Shown piece after piece: positions 44,807 to 54,719 of a stretch of 64,000 bases of DNA. The DNA is from Rhytidiadelphus loreus (Eukaryota > Streptophyta > Bryopsida > Hypnales > Hylocomiaceae), in NCBI GenBank assembly GCA_947034895.1, contig OX344763.1:82851093-82915092 (forward strand). Reading direction: 5' to 3'. The first letter of the stretch is position 1. Each line of letters begins with the position of its first letter. Both the position numbers and the translations under genes were made by a program. The notes beneath the pieces are model-generated. The model saw only the letters and a list, made by a program, of their open reading frames with translations. It was not told the origin of the DNA and searched no databases.

Positions 44807-45620
44807 CTAGGTCTCATCCACTTTCCAACGCAATCCTTTAGTAGAATCCCACCCAATATAGTATTCTTGAACTGTTCGCTCACGTGACATGGGCCGGAAG
44901 TATTGAATCAATACACAGTTAGGATGATCTAGGTTCGCAAAAGGATCAGACAAGGCTCGCGCAATCCATATCGGCTTCGCATCTCTATCCGTTGGCCGAA
45001 CGGCCACGAAGTACCCTTTGAAAACATCACGGGCCACACAAAAAGATGGTAATGGACGATTGCGGAGTTGCCCTACGAAAGCATCATCTTCAGCAAACTC
45101 CTCACGCACCTCACCATCATCATCAAGTTCATCTTCCTTTGTTGTCTGTACGCGAGTAGAAGGCCAAAAGCCACAGCTGACGGTTCAATTGGCACCTTCA
45201 AGGCCGCATTCACCGCCCGCCAATAGAACACTAAGTGTTCAAACCTTCTCCGGTATTCTCCACTACCATCCTCATTGCACAATGCCTCCCAATACTTGAT
45301 GAAGTTTGATAACCCTTTGTAGATGTCATCCATACTTTGCATTGGGAGATGGACCACAGGCACTGGCTCCCCTTGAAGCCAAAGGCTATGTCCTTCAGTG
45401 TCCTCTCGCCATAATTTGATCCCTCCACCTTCCTCAGGGAGATAATCACTATCAGTGCAATAGTGCTTGTACTTCATAATTGGAACACCTATTGAGTTCA
45501 GATAAAACTTGAATTGTTGTGCCTTCATATGGCCAACAAGGGCCTCCTCTCCATCCAAAATGGAACCTTCTATGAAGGCTTTAAAATCTAGCACCTCCTC
45601 AATAAGGTGAGAACGCTATA
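44807..45620 (-). pseudogene. DUF7869-like transposon protein, C-terminal fragment
   Basis: Minus strand, read from ~45,617: HLIEEVLDFKAFIEGSILDG, then FKFYLNSIGVPIMKYKHY, LPEEGGGIKLWRED and FEHLVFYWRAVNAALKVP. A probable intron ends at TACAG near 45,147 and the frame resumes TTKEDELDDDGEVREEFAED, followed by a Trp/Tyr-rich module (IWIARALSDP ... YYIGWDSTKGLRWKVDET) to TAG at 44,807. The first motif also closes the plus-strand fragment at 40.6 kb, so the two are paralogous pieces of one element protein. The final module resembles small chromatin- or DNA-binding beta domains only in general character. Confidence 0.5.
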
Positions 45621-46004
45621 TTCATTATTTTGGGAGTTTTCCACAGAATTGAGAGTTTAATTCTAAGGCATTAGAATGTCCCAAGGCAAATTAAACGTCA
45701 ACAAACACATAGAAAGCAATCAATGGCAATGAAAACTATCATCATATAGAAGATTTAGAAAAAATATACTCAAAATTATGTGCATTGCATCTCTATTAGT
45801 AAGGAAATTCATATCATTTACACATATTTGCTTTCCTATGTGTGCAATACATACTCGTCTATGCAATTACAAGTGTAGTATCCAAGTAATGATTGCGTGC
45901 CAATAGCAACCCTATGTTCCCACCTAAGTCAATAGTGAATTAGAACTCACAGGGACAAGCCTTAACATCATGTAACAGAAATGTACATATACGAAGCTCA
46001 ACTA

Positions 46005-46652
46005 TCAACTGCACGACGTACTCTTCATCTTCTCGAGGGCCCTCAAAATTTCAGGCCCACGACTGTAACCCCCCCGAACACCTGCACTTTCTTGACGCAT
46101 ATGCTCTCTTTTTTGTGCTAGTAGTGACCTTCTCTCCCAAGAGTCCCAAGTAGGAGTGGAGGATTGAGTACTACATGACCTCTCCGCATTTCTCTTTAAT
46201 CTTGCTGATTGAGACAATGCACGGCAACGTGGAAGCAGAGGTCGAACACCAGCAGGTCTAGTTTTTTTTCCAAACGAGAGCGGGTCACTTGGCGTATGGA
46301 CTTTCACTTCTGGTGTTGTCATCAAACAATTAGCATCTCCGTAAAGCTTCCTCTGCGTCCCTTTCTCAGAAGTAGTTGGCGACGTTGACGAATCCCTGGG
46401 TGCTCTAGAGCGCAGAGGAGATGGTGAGCACGAAATTGGCAAGCGCGGCCTCTTGTCAGGGGGGCTGTTTACCACACCGTCTTCGACGTGCTTGACAGAG
46501 AAGTCCATGGTGGAATTAACAGTCGGGGCCGAGCAAAGGAAATTCCCCGTACTGAGTATGACGTATTGTCCATAGTCGAGAATAGAGTCCTCGGACGCCT
46601 GACACGGAAGAATCTCAATAATCCTGGAACTGGTAGACCCGTTTCTCATCTG
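46005..46652 (-). CDS. Ser/Pro-rich protein exon, unrecognised
   Basis: A 214-codon open exon preceded by a good acceptor (ctgtcag|ATGAGAAACGG). Composition is Ser, Pro, Arg and Thr, with no domain, membrane segment or coiled coil visible. It ends in TAG. It lies between the DUF7869 fragment and the FCP1-like gene on the same strand and may be the last exon of an element gene. Function unknown. Confidence 0.35.
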   Translation of the reverse strand, partial: QMRNGSTSSRIIEILPCQASEDSILDYGQYVILSTGNFLCSAPTVNSTMDFSVKHVEDGVVNSPPDKRPRLPISCSPSPLRSRAPRDSSTSPTTSEKGTQRKLYGDANCLMTTPEVKVHTPSDPLSFGKKTRPAGVRPLLPRCRALSQSARLKRNAERSCSTQSSTPTWDSWERRSLLAQKREHMRQESAGVRGGYSRGPEILRALEKMKSTSCS

Positions 46653-46777
46653 ACAGAGAACAAAAACAGAATTAGCCGTAGAATTGTCAACGCATCATAA
46701 GTACAGATGGTTATGCTTGAACTTCAGATACATCTATAAGCCATTAAATTTCACGGAAAACATTATCCCAACTACAT

Positions 46778-46800
46778 ATTAGTGCGAGCAGTGCTAAAAT
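46778..46800. repeat. A-family palindrome, degenerate
   Basis: attagtgcgagcagtgctaaaat is a decayed copy of the TTTAGCGCG-N3-CGCGCTAAA palindrome; CGC has become TGC or CAG in both arms. It is the farthest A-type site from the ParB-like gene. Confidence 0.45.
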
Positions 46801-46895
46801 GCAATAGAGAAATGCGCCATAATAAGCGTATTACATTCGATACAATTTCTCTGGACTCTAAAAACACGACTAGCTGCATACCTCCAAAAACACGT

Positions 46896-48036
46896 CTAAC
46901 TAACACTAGCTAACCCACGGAGGACCTCCATAAGATTTTCATACTCTCGACGACCTCGTTCTTCGCACAGCATCCGTCTCCCAATCCTCCATTTCTTATT
47001 CTCTCTGAAGGACTTCAGACCATTGCTGCGGTTGACGTGCAATTGTTGGAACCAAGGAAGAAGGACCGTGAGAAGGAATGTGTCTTTGTCATCGTTTCCT
47101 CGGTTGCTCCAAGAATCCGCTAATATCACATTCTCAGGCTTGTTCATGATGTGTTTGCGCGGACTATCGTCCACAATCACTGTATTCTGAGAAGTGAAAT
47201 TTCCGTGGAAGCCTGAGAAGAGGAAATCTAGGTTCTTAAGGAACAAATCTTTATTTGTTCCCGGTTCCTTGTAAGAGGTCAGCCTTCCGGCTCTATCCTG
47301 CACTTAATAGTCTTGCAGGAGTCTTGCCCCAGAACGAGGAAGGACCACCTTCCTTCTCGAAAGAGGTACACACAGATCTCATCGGTCGTGGTTTTTTTCA
47401 TAGAGCTCCATATAGTGATTTTAGCTATCCTCCCTATCTCCTTCAAGAACTCAAGGCAATTTGGACGGACATAAACTGCTTTTGGTCCAACAATTGCACC
47501 GACCGTCGCAGAGTGCGGCTCTGACTCGTTTTGAAAATGTTTGGTTGAACTATTTGACTTCTAGTCCTCGTTGCGACATAAAATGCCATTGAGGTCTAGG
47601 ACGACGTTCATCCACTTCTCTGCCACCCCAGACCTCAATGGACGATGGATGCCCTCGGAAGTGCCCTCACGAACTACTGTAGTATCGGAGCCCTGCTAAC
47701 AAACGTATGAACGGGGAGCAGTTACGATCATGAAATTGGCTTTGTTCGGCCGTCATGCGAAATCAAGTCATAGCCAGAGGGAAAAAATAGAAAAAAAGTC
47801 TAATCACGCCTTAAGGGAACAAGGGACTATACCTTCTCCACTGTCGAACTTGAAGGCTGAACATCATTTTCACAACCGGTATTCATAGGATCAAGAGGTG
47901 ACGTATCGTCATCGAGTTCTAGGAGTTCAGCTGTCGTGACTGGATTATCATCCTCAGTTTCAAAATGTGATGTTGTCACCAGTTCATTTTGTGTAGAAGG
48001 GAGGACACAGACCTTAGGACAACTTTCCATATTCAC
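46896..48036 (-). pseudogene. FCP1-like HAD phosphatase, broken
   Basis: A first exon at ~48,030-47,827 (MESCPKVCVLPSTQ ... STVEK, acidic) is followed by an exon from an acceptor at ~47,696. The latter holds HAD/FCP1 (NIF) motif I as VVLDLNGILCRNED, the RPNCLEFLKEI and ITIWSS segment (motif II region), and after ~120 residues VIVDDSPRKHIMNKPENVIL (motif III, DD) with LLPWFQQL. This is the order of small CTD-phosphatase-like FCP1 domains. A TAG at 47,561 and at least one frame change near 47,300-47,330 break it. Motif I has Asn where DLDxT has its second Asp, seen in plant FCP1-like relatives. It sits among element genes, so it may be a captured host domain. Confidence 0.6.
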
Positions 48037-48230
48037 AGGGCCTGCAATTCACGATTTGGAAAAGTTTCTCTGTGAGATATATATTACATTTTCAGAGATA
48101 ACTGTCCCTTACAATACAAAACTGAGTCCAGAATCGTCTAAACCAGAACTAATGCCTCTACCATGAACGTTCGATAAGCATCGATTACTGCTCCTATTTA
48201 CAAAATTTGAGATCAATCTCTACCAAACAG

Positions 48231-48251
48231 TTTAGCGCGAGCCGCGCTAAA
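48231..48251. repeat. A-family palindrome
   Basis: TTTAGCGCG-AGC-CGCGCTAAA, perfect 9-bp arms. Located just beyond the stop codon (48,280) of the ParB-like gene. Confidence 0.85.
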
Positions 48252-49366
48252 TCTACACAAGGCAATGATGACTAAGTGTTTATTGGGCAGAACCTGCAGG
48301 TTGATCTTCGGTGGGCAGGGCATCACTTCCAGGCTCCACCTCGGAAGCATCACTGGACAGGTTCTGCCCAATGTCCGTCTCTGACAACAAAATTGGTGCA
48401 GCCTTCGGGGAAGAGGGGTGATCAACAAGATCATCATCGAACGGCAACGGTGCTAGAGACTCCGGTGCACTACTTGGAAGTGGCGGAGACACCGGCACAG
48501 GTAGCGATGGACTCGAGGCATTGCTGACGTTAGAGCCAGACGGCAGACCTTGCAGCTCCAACATTGGAGTCACGACAGGAGGTGGCAACGCTGCGATCGG
48601 CTCAACCCCGACCTTCTTGATCAAGATCTGCATCATCTCTCTATTCTGCAAGGCTAGCTCTCGGTTGGTTTGAGACTCCAACCGCATCCACTCTTGATTA
48701 CGCTTGTGCATTTCAAGGTTTTCAGCCCTCTCCTTCAATTGGTCCGCCCTCAACTGCGCCAGTGCAAGCTCGTTTTGCTGCTGCGTCAACTGTGATTGTT
48801 GCTGCAGATTAGCCAAGGAAACTGCATTCTGCGCTGAAATCTCCGCCAACTGTTGCGCGATACTTGACATTGAATTGTGCCTCCTCTTCTTATGTGGCCG
48901 CCCAGACGGAGTAGCAGTCCTCGGCGTCCCAGGCAACGGAGGTAACATAGAGCTCGCCGATGAACCAGGTATATCTGTCGATGGTCGACTTGTAGGAGTT
49001 GCCATCTCATCGATCCCCAGAGGTCCATCTTCGTCGATGTCTTCCTCCTCCTCATGGGATTCCGAATCAGATGCAACATCATCATAGCGTGGAACCTCCC
49101 TCCGCAGAGGATCACTCATTTTGGATGTCTAAGACGACCTCAGTTTTCTCTTCGCAGTGGGGGGTGTAGTACTTGGACCAGCTGCAGCAGCAGCCCTCGG
49201 GTACCCACTCTCAAGAAAGTCCGCTATATCTAGCGTCATTGCCTTTCTACAAATGTCTTCCCACCATGCTGATTGAGTACCCATTCCAGTGGCGAAGACG
49301 TTCACATTACTCATCTGCCAAGACAAAATCAAATGATTATTTTGATTATCAAGAAAGACCAGTTGC

Positions 49367-49387
49367 TTTAGCGCGACCCGCACTAAA
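49367..49387. repeat. A-family palindrome in intron 2
   Basis: TTTAGCGCG-ACC-CGCACTAAA, one mismatch between the arms. Inside the second intron of the ParB-like gene. Confidence 0.8.
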
Positions 49388-49462
49388 TCGGCAGCTAGTA
49401 CTAATGCAGAAACATAAATTGAGTGATAACATCATTCAGATAAACTGACATTCACATGTTTG

Positions 49463-49483
49463 TTTAGCGCGACCCGCGCTGAA
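49463..49483. repeat. A-family palindrome in intron 2
   Basis: TTTAGCGCG-ACC-CGCGCTGAA, one mismatch. Second site in the same short intron, 96 bp from the previous one. Confidence 0.8.
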
Positions 49484-50937
49484 GTGCAGCCACATTACTT
49501 ACCACTGTCGCACACGTAAGTTTCCCCCCAGTGAAAGCAGAATAGATTGACATGCCACTCTTGCAGAAGGCTTTCACGAGCCACAAGTAAAATTCCATTC
49601 TCAACTCGGTGTTGTATATCCGATACTCAAGCTCACTGTAAGCGCGAGCTTTCAGGTATCGTGCCGTCTCCGGACACTCGAATTCCTCTGGAATTTCCAC
49701 CGTGTTATCGTTTTGGGGATCCTGCAGGAAAATCAAGAACACTTTCTTCGGCGTCTTCGCTGCGGGAAGATCTCCGAGGCGATCGTTCTTCCCAGTAGAG
49801 TACACGGAGTACGAAATCGTATACGAATCGAGAACGTCGTCAGATTCAATAAATTTGAGAACTTGGGCTTGCTCCTTCTCGTCACCGCAAATGAAGAGCC
49901 ATGATGGAACATCTTCAAGTGCAAGTTTTTTTTTCGCCTCCATTGACGCGAGTACTTTGACGAAGTACGGTTTGTCCACCGTAGAGCTCTCCTTCTTCTC
50001 AATTCCTGGCAAGGACCTGAAGTCTATCACCTCCAACGCAAGATAGTTTCTAGTCTCTGCAGTCCACACCTTCTTTGGCCATTCCTTGGTACTGTTTCCG
50101 AGGTACTCATAGGGCCGGTAGTGACCACTTGCTGTCGGTTTTTCGAATTTTGATTTGTGCAGGAGAAACATCTTGAAGAAATCATAGGCATCCTGGGACA
50201 GCTCAGTGATCGTCTTGTTTCTTGAAGACTTGTTCTTCGCTTTGCCAAAGTAGGCTTCTCCTGGTCTTTCGAGGAGTACATCCATAGTGGCTCTGGAGAA
50301 GAATCGTTCCTTTTTGAAGGCCTTCCAGTTCTCGTTGATGATCTCGTTACAAGCATTCATGAGCCCAAGTTGAGGTTTGATTTCATGAAGCTCCTTGATC
50401 ACGAGGTTCTTCCGCTTACGACGTTCAACCCACTCCTTGGTGCTGAAGCAGTCATCTAGAACTGAGGTGATACTTTTGACCGTGACCTTCGGGTAAGCAT
50501 GATTGCGTTTTCCTCCCGACTGATTCAGCAGATGTTTAGCAAGTTTTGCTATTTCATCATAGCTCAAATTACCCAGGTGCTTGAAGAATTCACGATTCAA
50601 CATGCAACTCTCAGGATTCCAACCCGGTTTTTCATTGAACATCATGTCCGTTTCAGGGTTGAAGAGTTCTCCGTGCGCGGCAGCGGTGATCACCTCGCTC
50701 CAAAGTCTGTACACCTCATCGGGAGCTGTGATGAGTCTCAGTTCGTTGGTTAACTTCAGCTTTTCCTCCTTCAACTTTGTTTTTGAGATTTTCAAATTCT
50801 TCACAACGTCAATCATGGAGAATCTGACGTACATTGCCTTCTCGAACACCTGAAACATGTTTAAGGAAATGTCATCAGAGTTGAAACACGTTCATATATC
50901 CCGAGAAATTAATGAAATGAATTTTCAATGTTACAAT

Positions 50938-50958
50938 TTAGCGCGCCTCGCGCTAAAA
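50938..50958. repeat. A-family palindrome in intron 1
   Basis: TTTAGCGCG-CCT-CGCGCTAAA, perfect arms, only 6 bp from the donor GTGCG of intron 1. Confidence 0.85.
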
Positions 50959-52463
50959 CGCACCTGGAATGCTTCTCTCTTGTGCCGGTTCTCGACGGTC
51001 CTTCTTGTGGCCACCAGAGATCCAACGGACTTTGTTTGCGTTGGATTCTCGAGCCTTCCCATGTCTTCCCACACTTTCCGTGCTCCCAGGATATTGGTTG
51101 CCCAAGATGGTTGGACCGCCACAAAATGATTTGTTCGGTTGTAATACGCGGAGATGGCTCGCAACTTCTCAGCGTCCTCTGACCACACAACGAAGCAGTT
51201 CCATTTACGGAAGTGCTCCCTCTCATCCACGTCCACGTTGTTGTCGTCATCAAACATGTATTTGCTCGCTTCAACACTATGTTGTCCGTTGATGATGTAA
51301 AATATTCCATCCTCAATGTCCTCCCACCTTGTCGGCTTGTGGCTGAAGCCGATGGGCATAACACATAGTGTTTGTTTGGTACTCTTGTCAGGTATGTTGA
51401 GTAGATAATTCACCATGTCTTCGACAATGCGGTTTTCTTTGGAACGGATGTTATATGTCGGAGGTGCCTCAATCAATTGGGATATGTCGATCTCCTTCTT
51501 CTCATCAAGAGCGAAGACATAAGCATCGTCGCAGGTGCTCCAAAATTTCTTGTACACCTGGCTGACATGCTCGTAGTTAGGTTTGTTCTCTGTTGCTCGG
51601 GAGTGTGGCACATTTTCCATTTCGTCCACGTAACTTCCTTCTGCCACCTCTGATGTTTCAGATTCCTTTGGTGGCTTTTTCTTTTCGGGGGTTGGGGGAG
51701 CAGCTTTTTTCCCCTTCCGCGGTTGGGCCTTGGACGCTGGCTTTGCAGGCTTCCTCTGACCTCGACTGGCACCGAGTTCTTGTTTAATCTTCAGTTTTGA
51801 TGTCTGGCTGACTCTGGTATTCATGATCTCCTTTGATACAGATCGAGGTCAATTATTTTCTTGCTGCATCTCCATCTTTCCCTTGAGCGTGTGAAAATCG
51901 TTGAAGAGCATGCGGATTTTACTGCATAGTTTCTTCCACGAAAGAGGAGTCCCGTTAGCATTGTTCCACTCGTTGTTGTCCAGCTTCTTTTCCAGCTCTT
52001 TGATCTCGTCGCGGTAGGGAGTTGGTTCAAGACTCGAGAGGAAGGGGCTGAGATGGAAGGGAATCAAGACGGAGTCAATGCAAATAGCGAAATGGTATTG
52101 ATCCTGTCGGCGACATCTAGGAATTATTGTCATGCATTTGACTTTGATCATGGGATGCGTGTCAGCTTCTACATCCTTAATTTTCTCGTGGAAGGAGAGC
52201 TGTAGGTGGCACTGTGCATTCCTGAACTTGTAAGAGAAGTAGATTTGGTTTATGAAAGGAATCATGAAGAAGCTCCATGATTCTACTCTCTCTGGTTCTT
52301 TGAACTCCCAATATTCTCCTTCGATGAGGTTATCGTCCGCACTTTTATCGTCCTCGTGCAGCTGGACTTCGCACTTCTTGAAGTACATTTCCAGTGCCTC
52401 GATCTGGTTTTCCATTCTGCATCACACGACAGAGGAGTGAGATAATTTGTGATGTGTTTGTTG

Positions 52464-53065
52464 TTTAGCGCGATCCGCGCTAAAGTGCACGGGGGACATT
52501 GTGTGCGAGTTTATGTTTGATGTTTAGCGCGGGTGTTTGATGTTTAGCGTGGCTCGCGCTAAACACCATGTGTATTATTCTTGGGGTCTCTATGTTGTAT
52601 GACTTACTGGGTGTGCTCCCGGTATCTTGTTTGTTGAGGTCTATATCATTAGGTGATTGCTTTTTAGCGCGAGTCGCGCTAAAGAGTATGGGTAGTTATT
52701 TTGTTGGTGCCTCTGTGTAGTCCTGGTGCCACGTATTTTATGGATTTCTGGGTCATACTGTGTGGATGAGTGGAGGGTTTGTACTTTAGCGCGGTTCGCG
52801 CTAAAGTGTTTGAACTTGAGGCTGCGGTACGAACTCTGTTAGTTCTTGTGCACATAGTTTTGAGGGCATTGGTGTCCTCGTATACGGTATTCGGGAAGTC
52901 GTTTTTGCAGGGTTGAGGTGTTCTGCGAATGCGATGATGGAGTATACTATTGAATTGTTTCAATCATGGTCCAGACTGGATGCAGTTTAGCACGACTCGC
53001 GCTAAACAGTCAGATTTATGATTGTAGAATTTTTGGAACTGTCATTTAGCGCAAGTCGCGCTAAA
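52464..53065. repeat. Array of six A-family palindromes upstream of the ParB-like gene
   Basis: Sites at 52,464-52,484, 52,542-52,562, 52,663-52,683, 52,785-52,805, 52,986-53,006 and 53,045-53,065, plus a half site at 52,522-52,530. All fit TTTAGCGCG-N3-CGCGCTAAA with at most one or two changes. The central triplets differ (ATC, GCT, AGT, GTT, ACT, AGT) and the DNA between sites is unrelated, so the sites are conserved individually rather than as a tandem repeat. They occupy the 650 bp just upstream of the start codon. Confidence 0.85.
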
Positions 53066-53571
53066 ATGACTCGTTCTGTTCGTGTTCCAGGCTTTAGGTT
53101 TATATTAGGGTTTCTAATTTACTTGGGCAACTTCTGAAATTTCGTATCCAACGGTTCGGAGCCAGTAATTCATTCTCATATTTTAGGGTTTCCTTCTAAC
53201 TAGACAATTGGAACTAATTTTGCTAGCAATACAGTTGCAATCGATAAACAAATTTTCGATCTTGGAGGTTCAATTCGGTTGTGGAACTGAGTACGTATTC
53301 CAACTGCTGTCTATTACTGGACTCTAGATTGGGAACAACAAAACTGCATGCTTGAATCAGAAATGTCACTGAATCTCGAACCCTAGTTAAACTAGTGACA
53401 TTTCTAGCACTGGTTGCTCCTAGTTCTGACATTTCTGACTCTCAGCAACGGTCGTATGATTCTGCAGTTCTGGCTCCTAGTTTAAGCAACTACAACTCTC
53501 AGTAACTCTCAGCAACTCTCATATGTTCAGAAAAACAACGAAACCCTAAATTGAATCTCTAATCCTACTTC

Positions 53572-53695
53572 AAGTCCAGCAATGACGGGTAAAATGCAAT
53601 TCAAGTGTAGCAATGACGGGTAAAATGCAATTCAAGTGCAGCAATCACGAGTAAAATGCAATTCAAGTGCAACAATAACGGGTTAAATGCAATAC
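53572..53695. repeat. 31-bp tandem repeat, four copies
   Basis: Units starting caagtccagcaatgacgggt and ending aaaatgcaatt repeat four times with a few substitutions (tgacggg, tcacgag, taacggg). Confidence 0.85.
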
Positions 53696-54129
53696 CTCAC
53701 AAATCAGGTTACACTGACTCGTCGAAGCTGGTGTGCCGAGCTCCTCCGAAACCTCCCAATTTCACGAACTACCTTCCTTCATGAGCGCTCGAGCTGTTCT
53801 AAATGGCCACAAAAAATCAAGTTGAATTCAACACAGCGGCCCAAGCAAGAAGCAGAATTCTGAGAATGTGAGAATCCGCAGACTAGCAAATTCAACGCAT
53901 ACTAGCAAATTGAATCCGTGCAAGCCAAAACTTCGGCGCAGATAAAATTTCGTAACCTCGGACCCTGCGGAACGGACCCTGCAAACCCTAAACTACGATG
54001 AAGGGAGTAACAACATAAAACCAAAAGAAGCTAAACCGTAAATGTGAATGACTTTACCTGTATTGGCGTTGGCGGAGCTGACGATGGACGGCCTGCAAGC
54101 GGGGGGAGACTACCCAGCCAACCCACCGG

Positions 54130-54176
54130 ACAACCACCGCGACAACCACCGCGACAACCACCATGAGAACCACCGA
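54130..54176. repeat. 12-bp tandem repeat
   Basis: gacaaccaccgc repeated about four times, the last unit changed to gagaaccacc. Confidence 0.75.
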
Positions 54177-54206
54177 GTGAACCTAAACCAAATTCCAAGA
54201 ATTCCA

Positions 54207-54358
54207 AGAGCTTCGGTCCTCCTCGAAGCACCGCCTCCACCCGCGATGTCGCGGTCCTCCTCGAAGCACCTCCTCCACTCGCGATGTCGCGGTCCTCCTC
54301 GAAGCACCTCCTCCACCCACGATGTCGCAGTCCTCCTCGAAGTACCGCCAAGACTGCG
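54207..54358. repeat. 38-bp tandem repeat
   Basis: Unit cgatgtcgcggtcctcctcg plus aagcacctcctccactcg repeats with an exact 38 bp period (gatgtc at 54,245, 54,283 and 54,321), nearly four copies. The open frames across it are repeat artefacts. Confidence 0.85.
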
Positions 54359-54509
54359 CTGATCTCACACATCAACAAATTTCGTAACCTGCGACGACGC
54401 CGAAGAAGACCTCACTGACCACACAAACGATCAAGACCACAAACGATCGGACCAAAACATGGAGAGAGGAAAAAAACGAGCGCCAAACCCTAACTCATTC
54501 TGGGTGACG

Positions 54510-54712
54510 GACCTGATGCGGATGCGGACCTGATGCGGATGCGGACCTGATGCGATACGTACCTGCCTGATACCCGTACCCGCCCGTGGTCCATATCCGC
54601 CAATGCTTGTACCTGCCCGATACCCGTACGTACCCAATGCCCGTGCCCATCGTTATCCATATCCGCCCAATGTTTGTACCTGCCCGATGCTCATACCCGC
54701 CCATATGTTTGC
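54510..54712. repeat. Degenerate tandem repeats (tgatgcggatgcggacc; tacccgtacc)
   Basis: Three units of ctgatgcggatgcggac are followed by degenerate repeats of gtacctgcctgatacccgtac with Tyr/Gly-rich frames on the minus strand. Confidence 0.65.
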
Positions 54713-54719
54713 TTTGAAT

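Larger units (their letters stand above)
48280..52415 (-). pseudogene. ParB-like / methyltransferase-like element gene (A-motif associated)
   Basis: Minus strand. ATG at 52,415. Exons 52,415-50,964 (donor CAG|GTGCGT), 50,849-49,503 (acceptor TTTCAG, donor GTG|GTAAGT) and 49,314-48,280 (acceptor TTGGCAG), about 1,280 codons. Only two stops interrupt it: TGA at 51,849 and TAG at 49,129. An N-terminal ~190 residues (EGEYWEFKEPERVESW) precede a Lys/Pro-rich linker. Then comes a ParB-like segment with GIFYIINGQHSVEASK near residue 378, where the usual HR pair is HS, followed by ISAYYNRTNHF and SWATNILGARKVWEDMG. Next are a helical region, LIFLQDP at the motif IV place and YSAFTGGKLTCATV resembling motif I (FxGxG). 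The C-terminus is acidic, then Gln-rich coiled coil and Pro/Ser-rich tail. All three introns and flanks outside exons carry A palindromes. It may be close to functional if the two stops are recent. Confidence 0.65.
53070..54715. other. Gene-free stretch with several minisatellites
   Basis: No supported gene. It contains the tandem repeats listed separately and open frames that follow those repeats in both strands. Confidence 0.45.

Noticed and set aside
53578..53700. Possible CRISPR-like array
   Set aside because: The four units are contiguous 31-bp repeats without unique spacers, and the genome is eukaryotic.
54031..54378. Arg/Gly-rich ORFs around 54.2 kb
   Set aside because: Produced by 12-bp and 38-bp tandem repeats.
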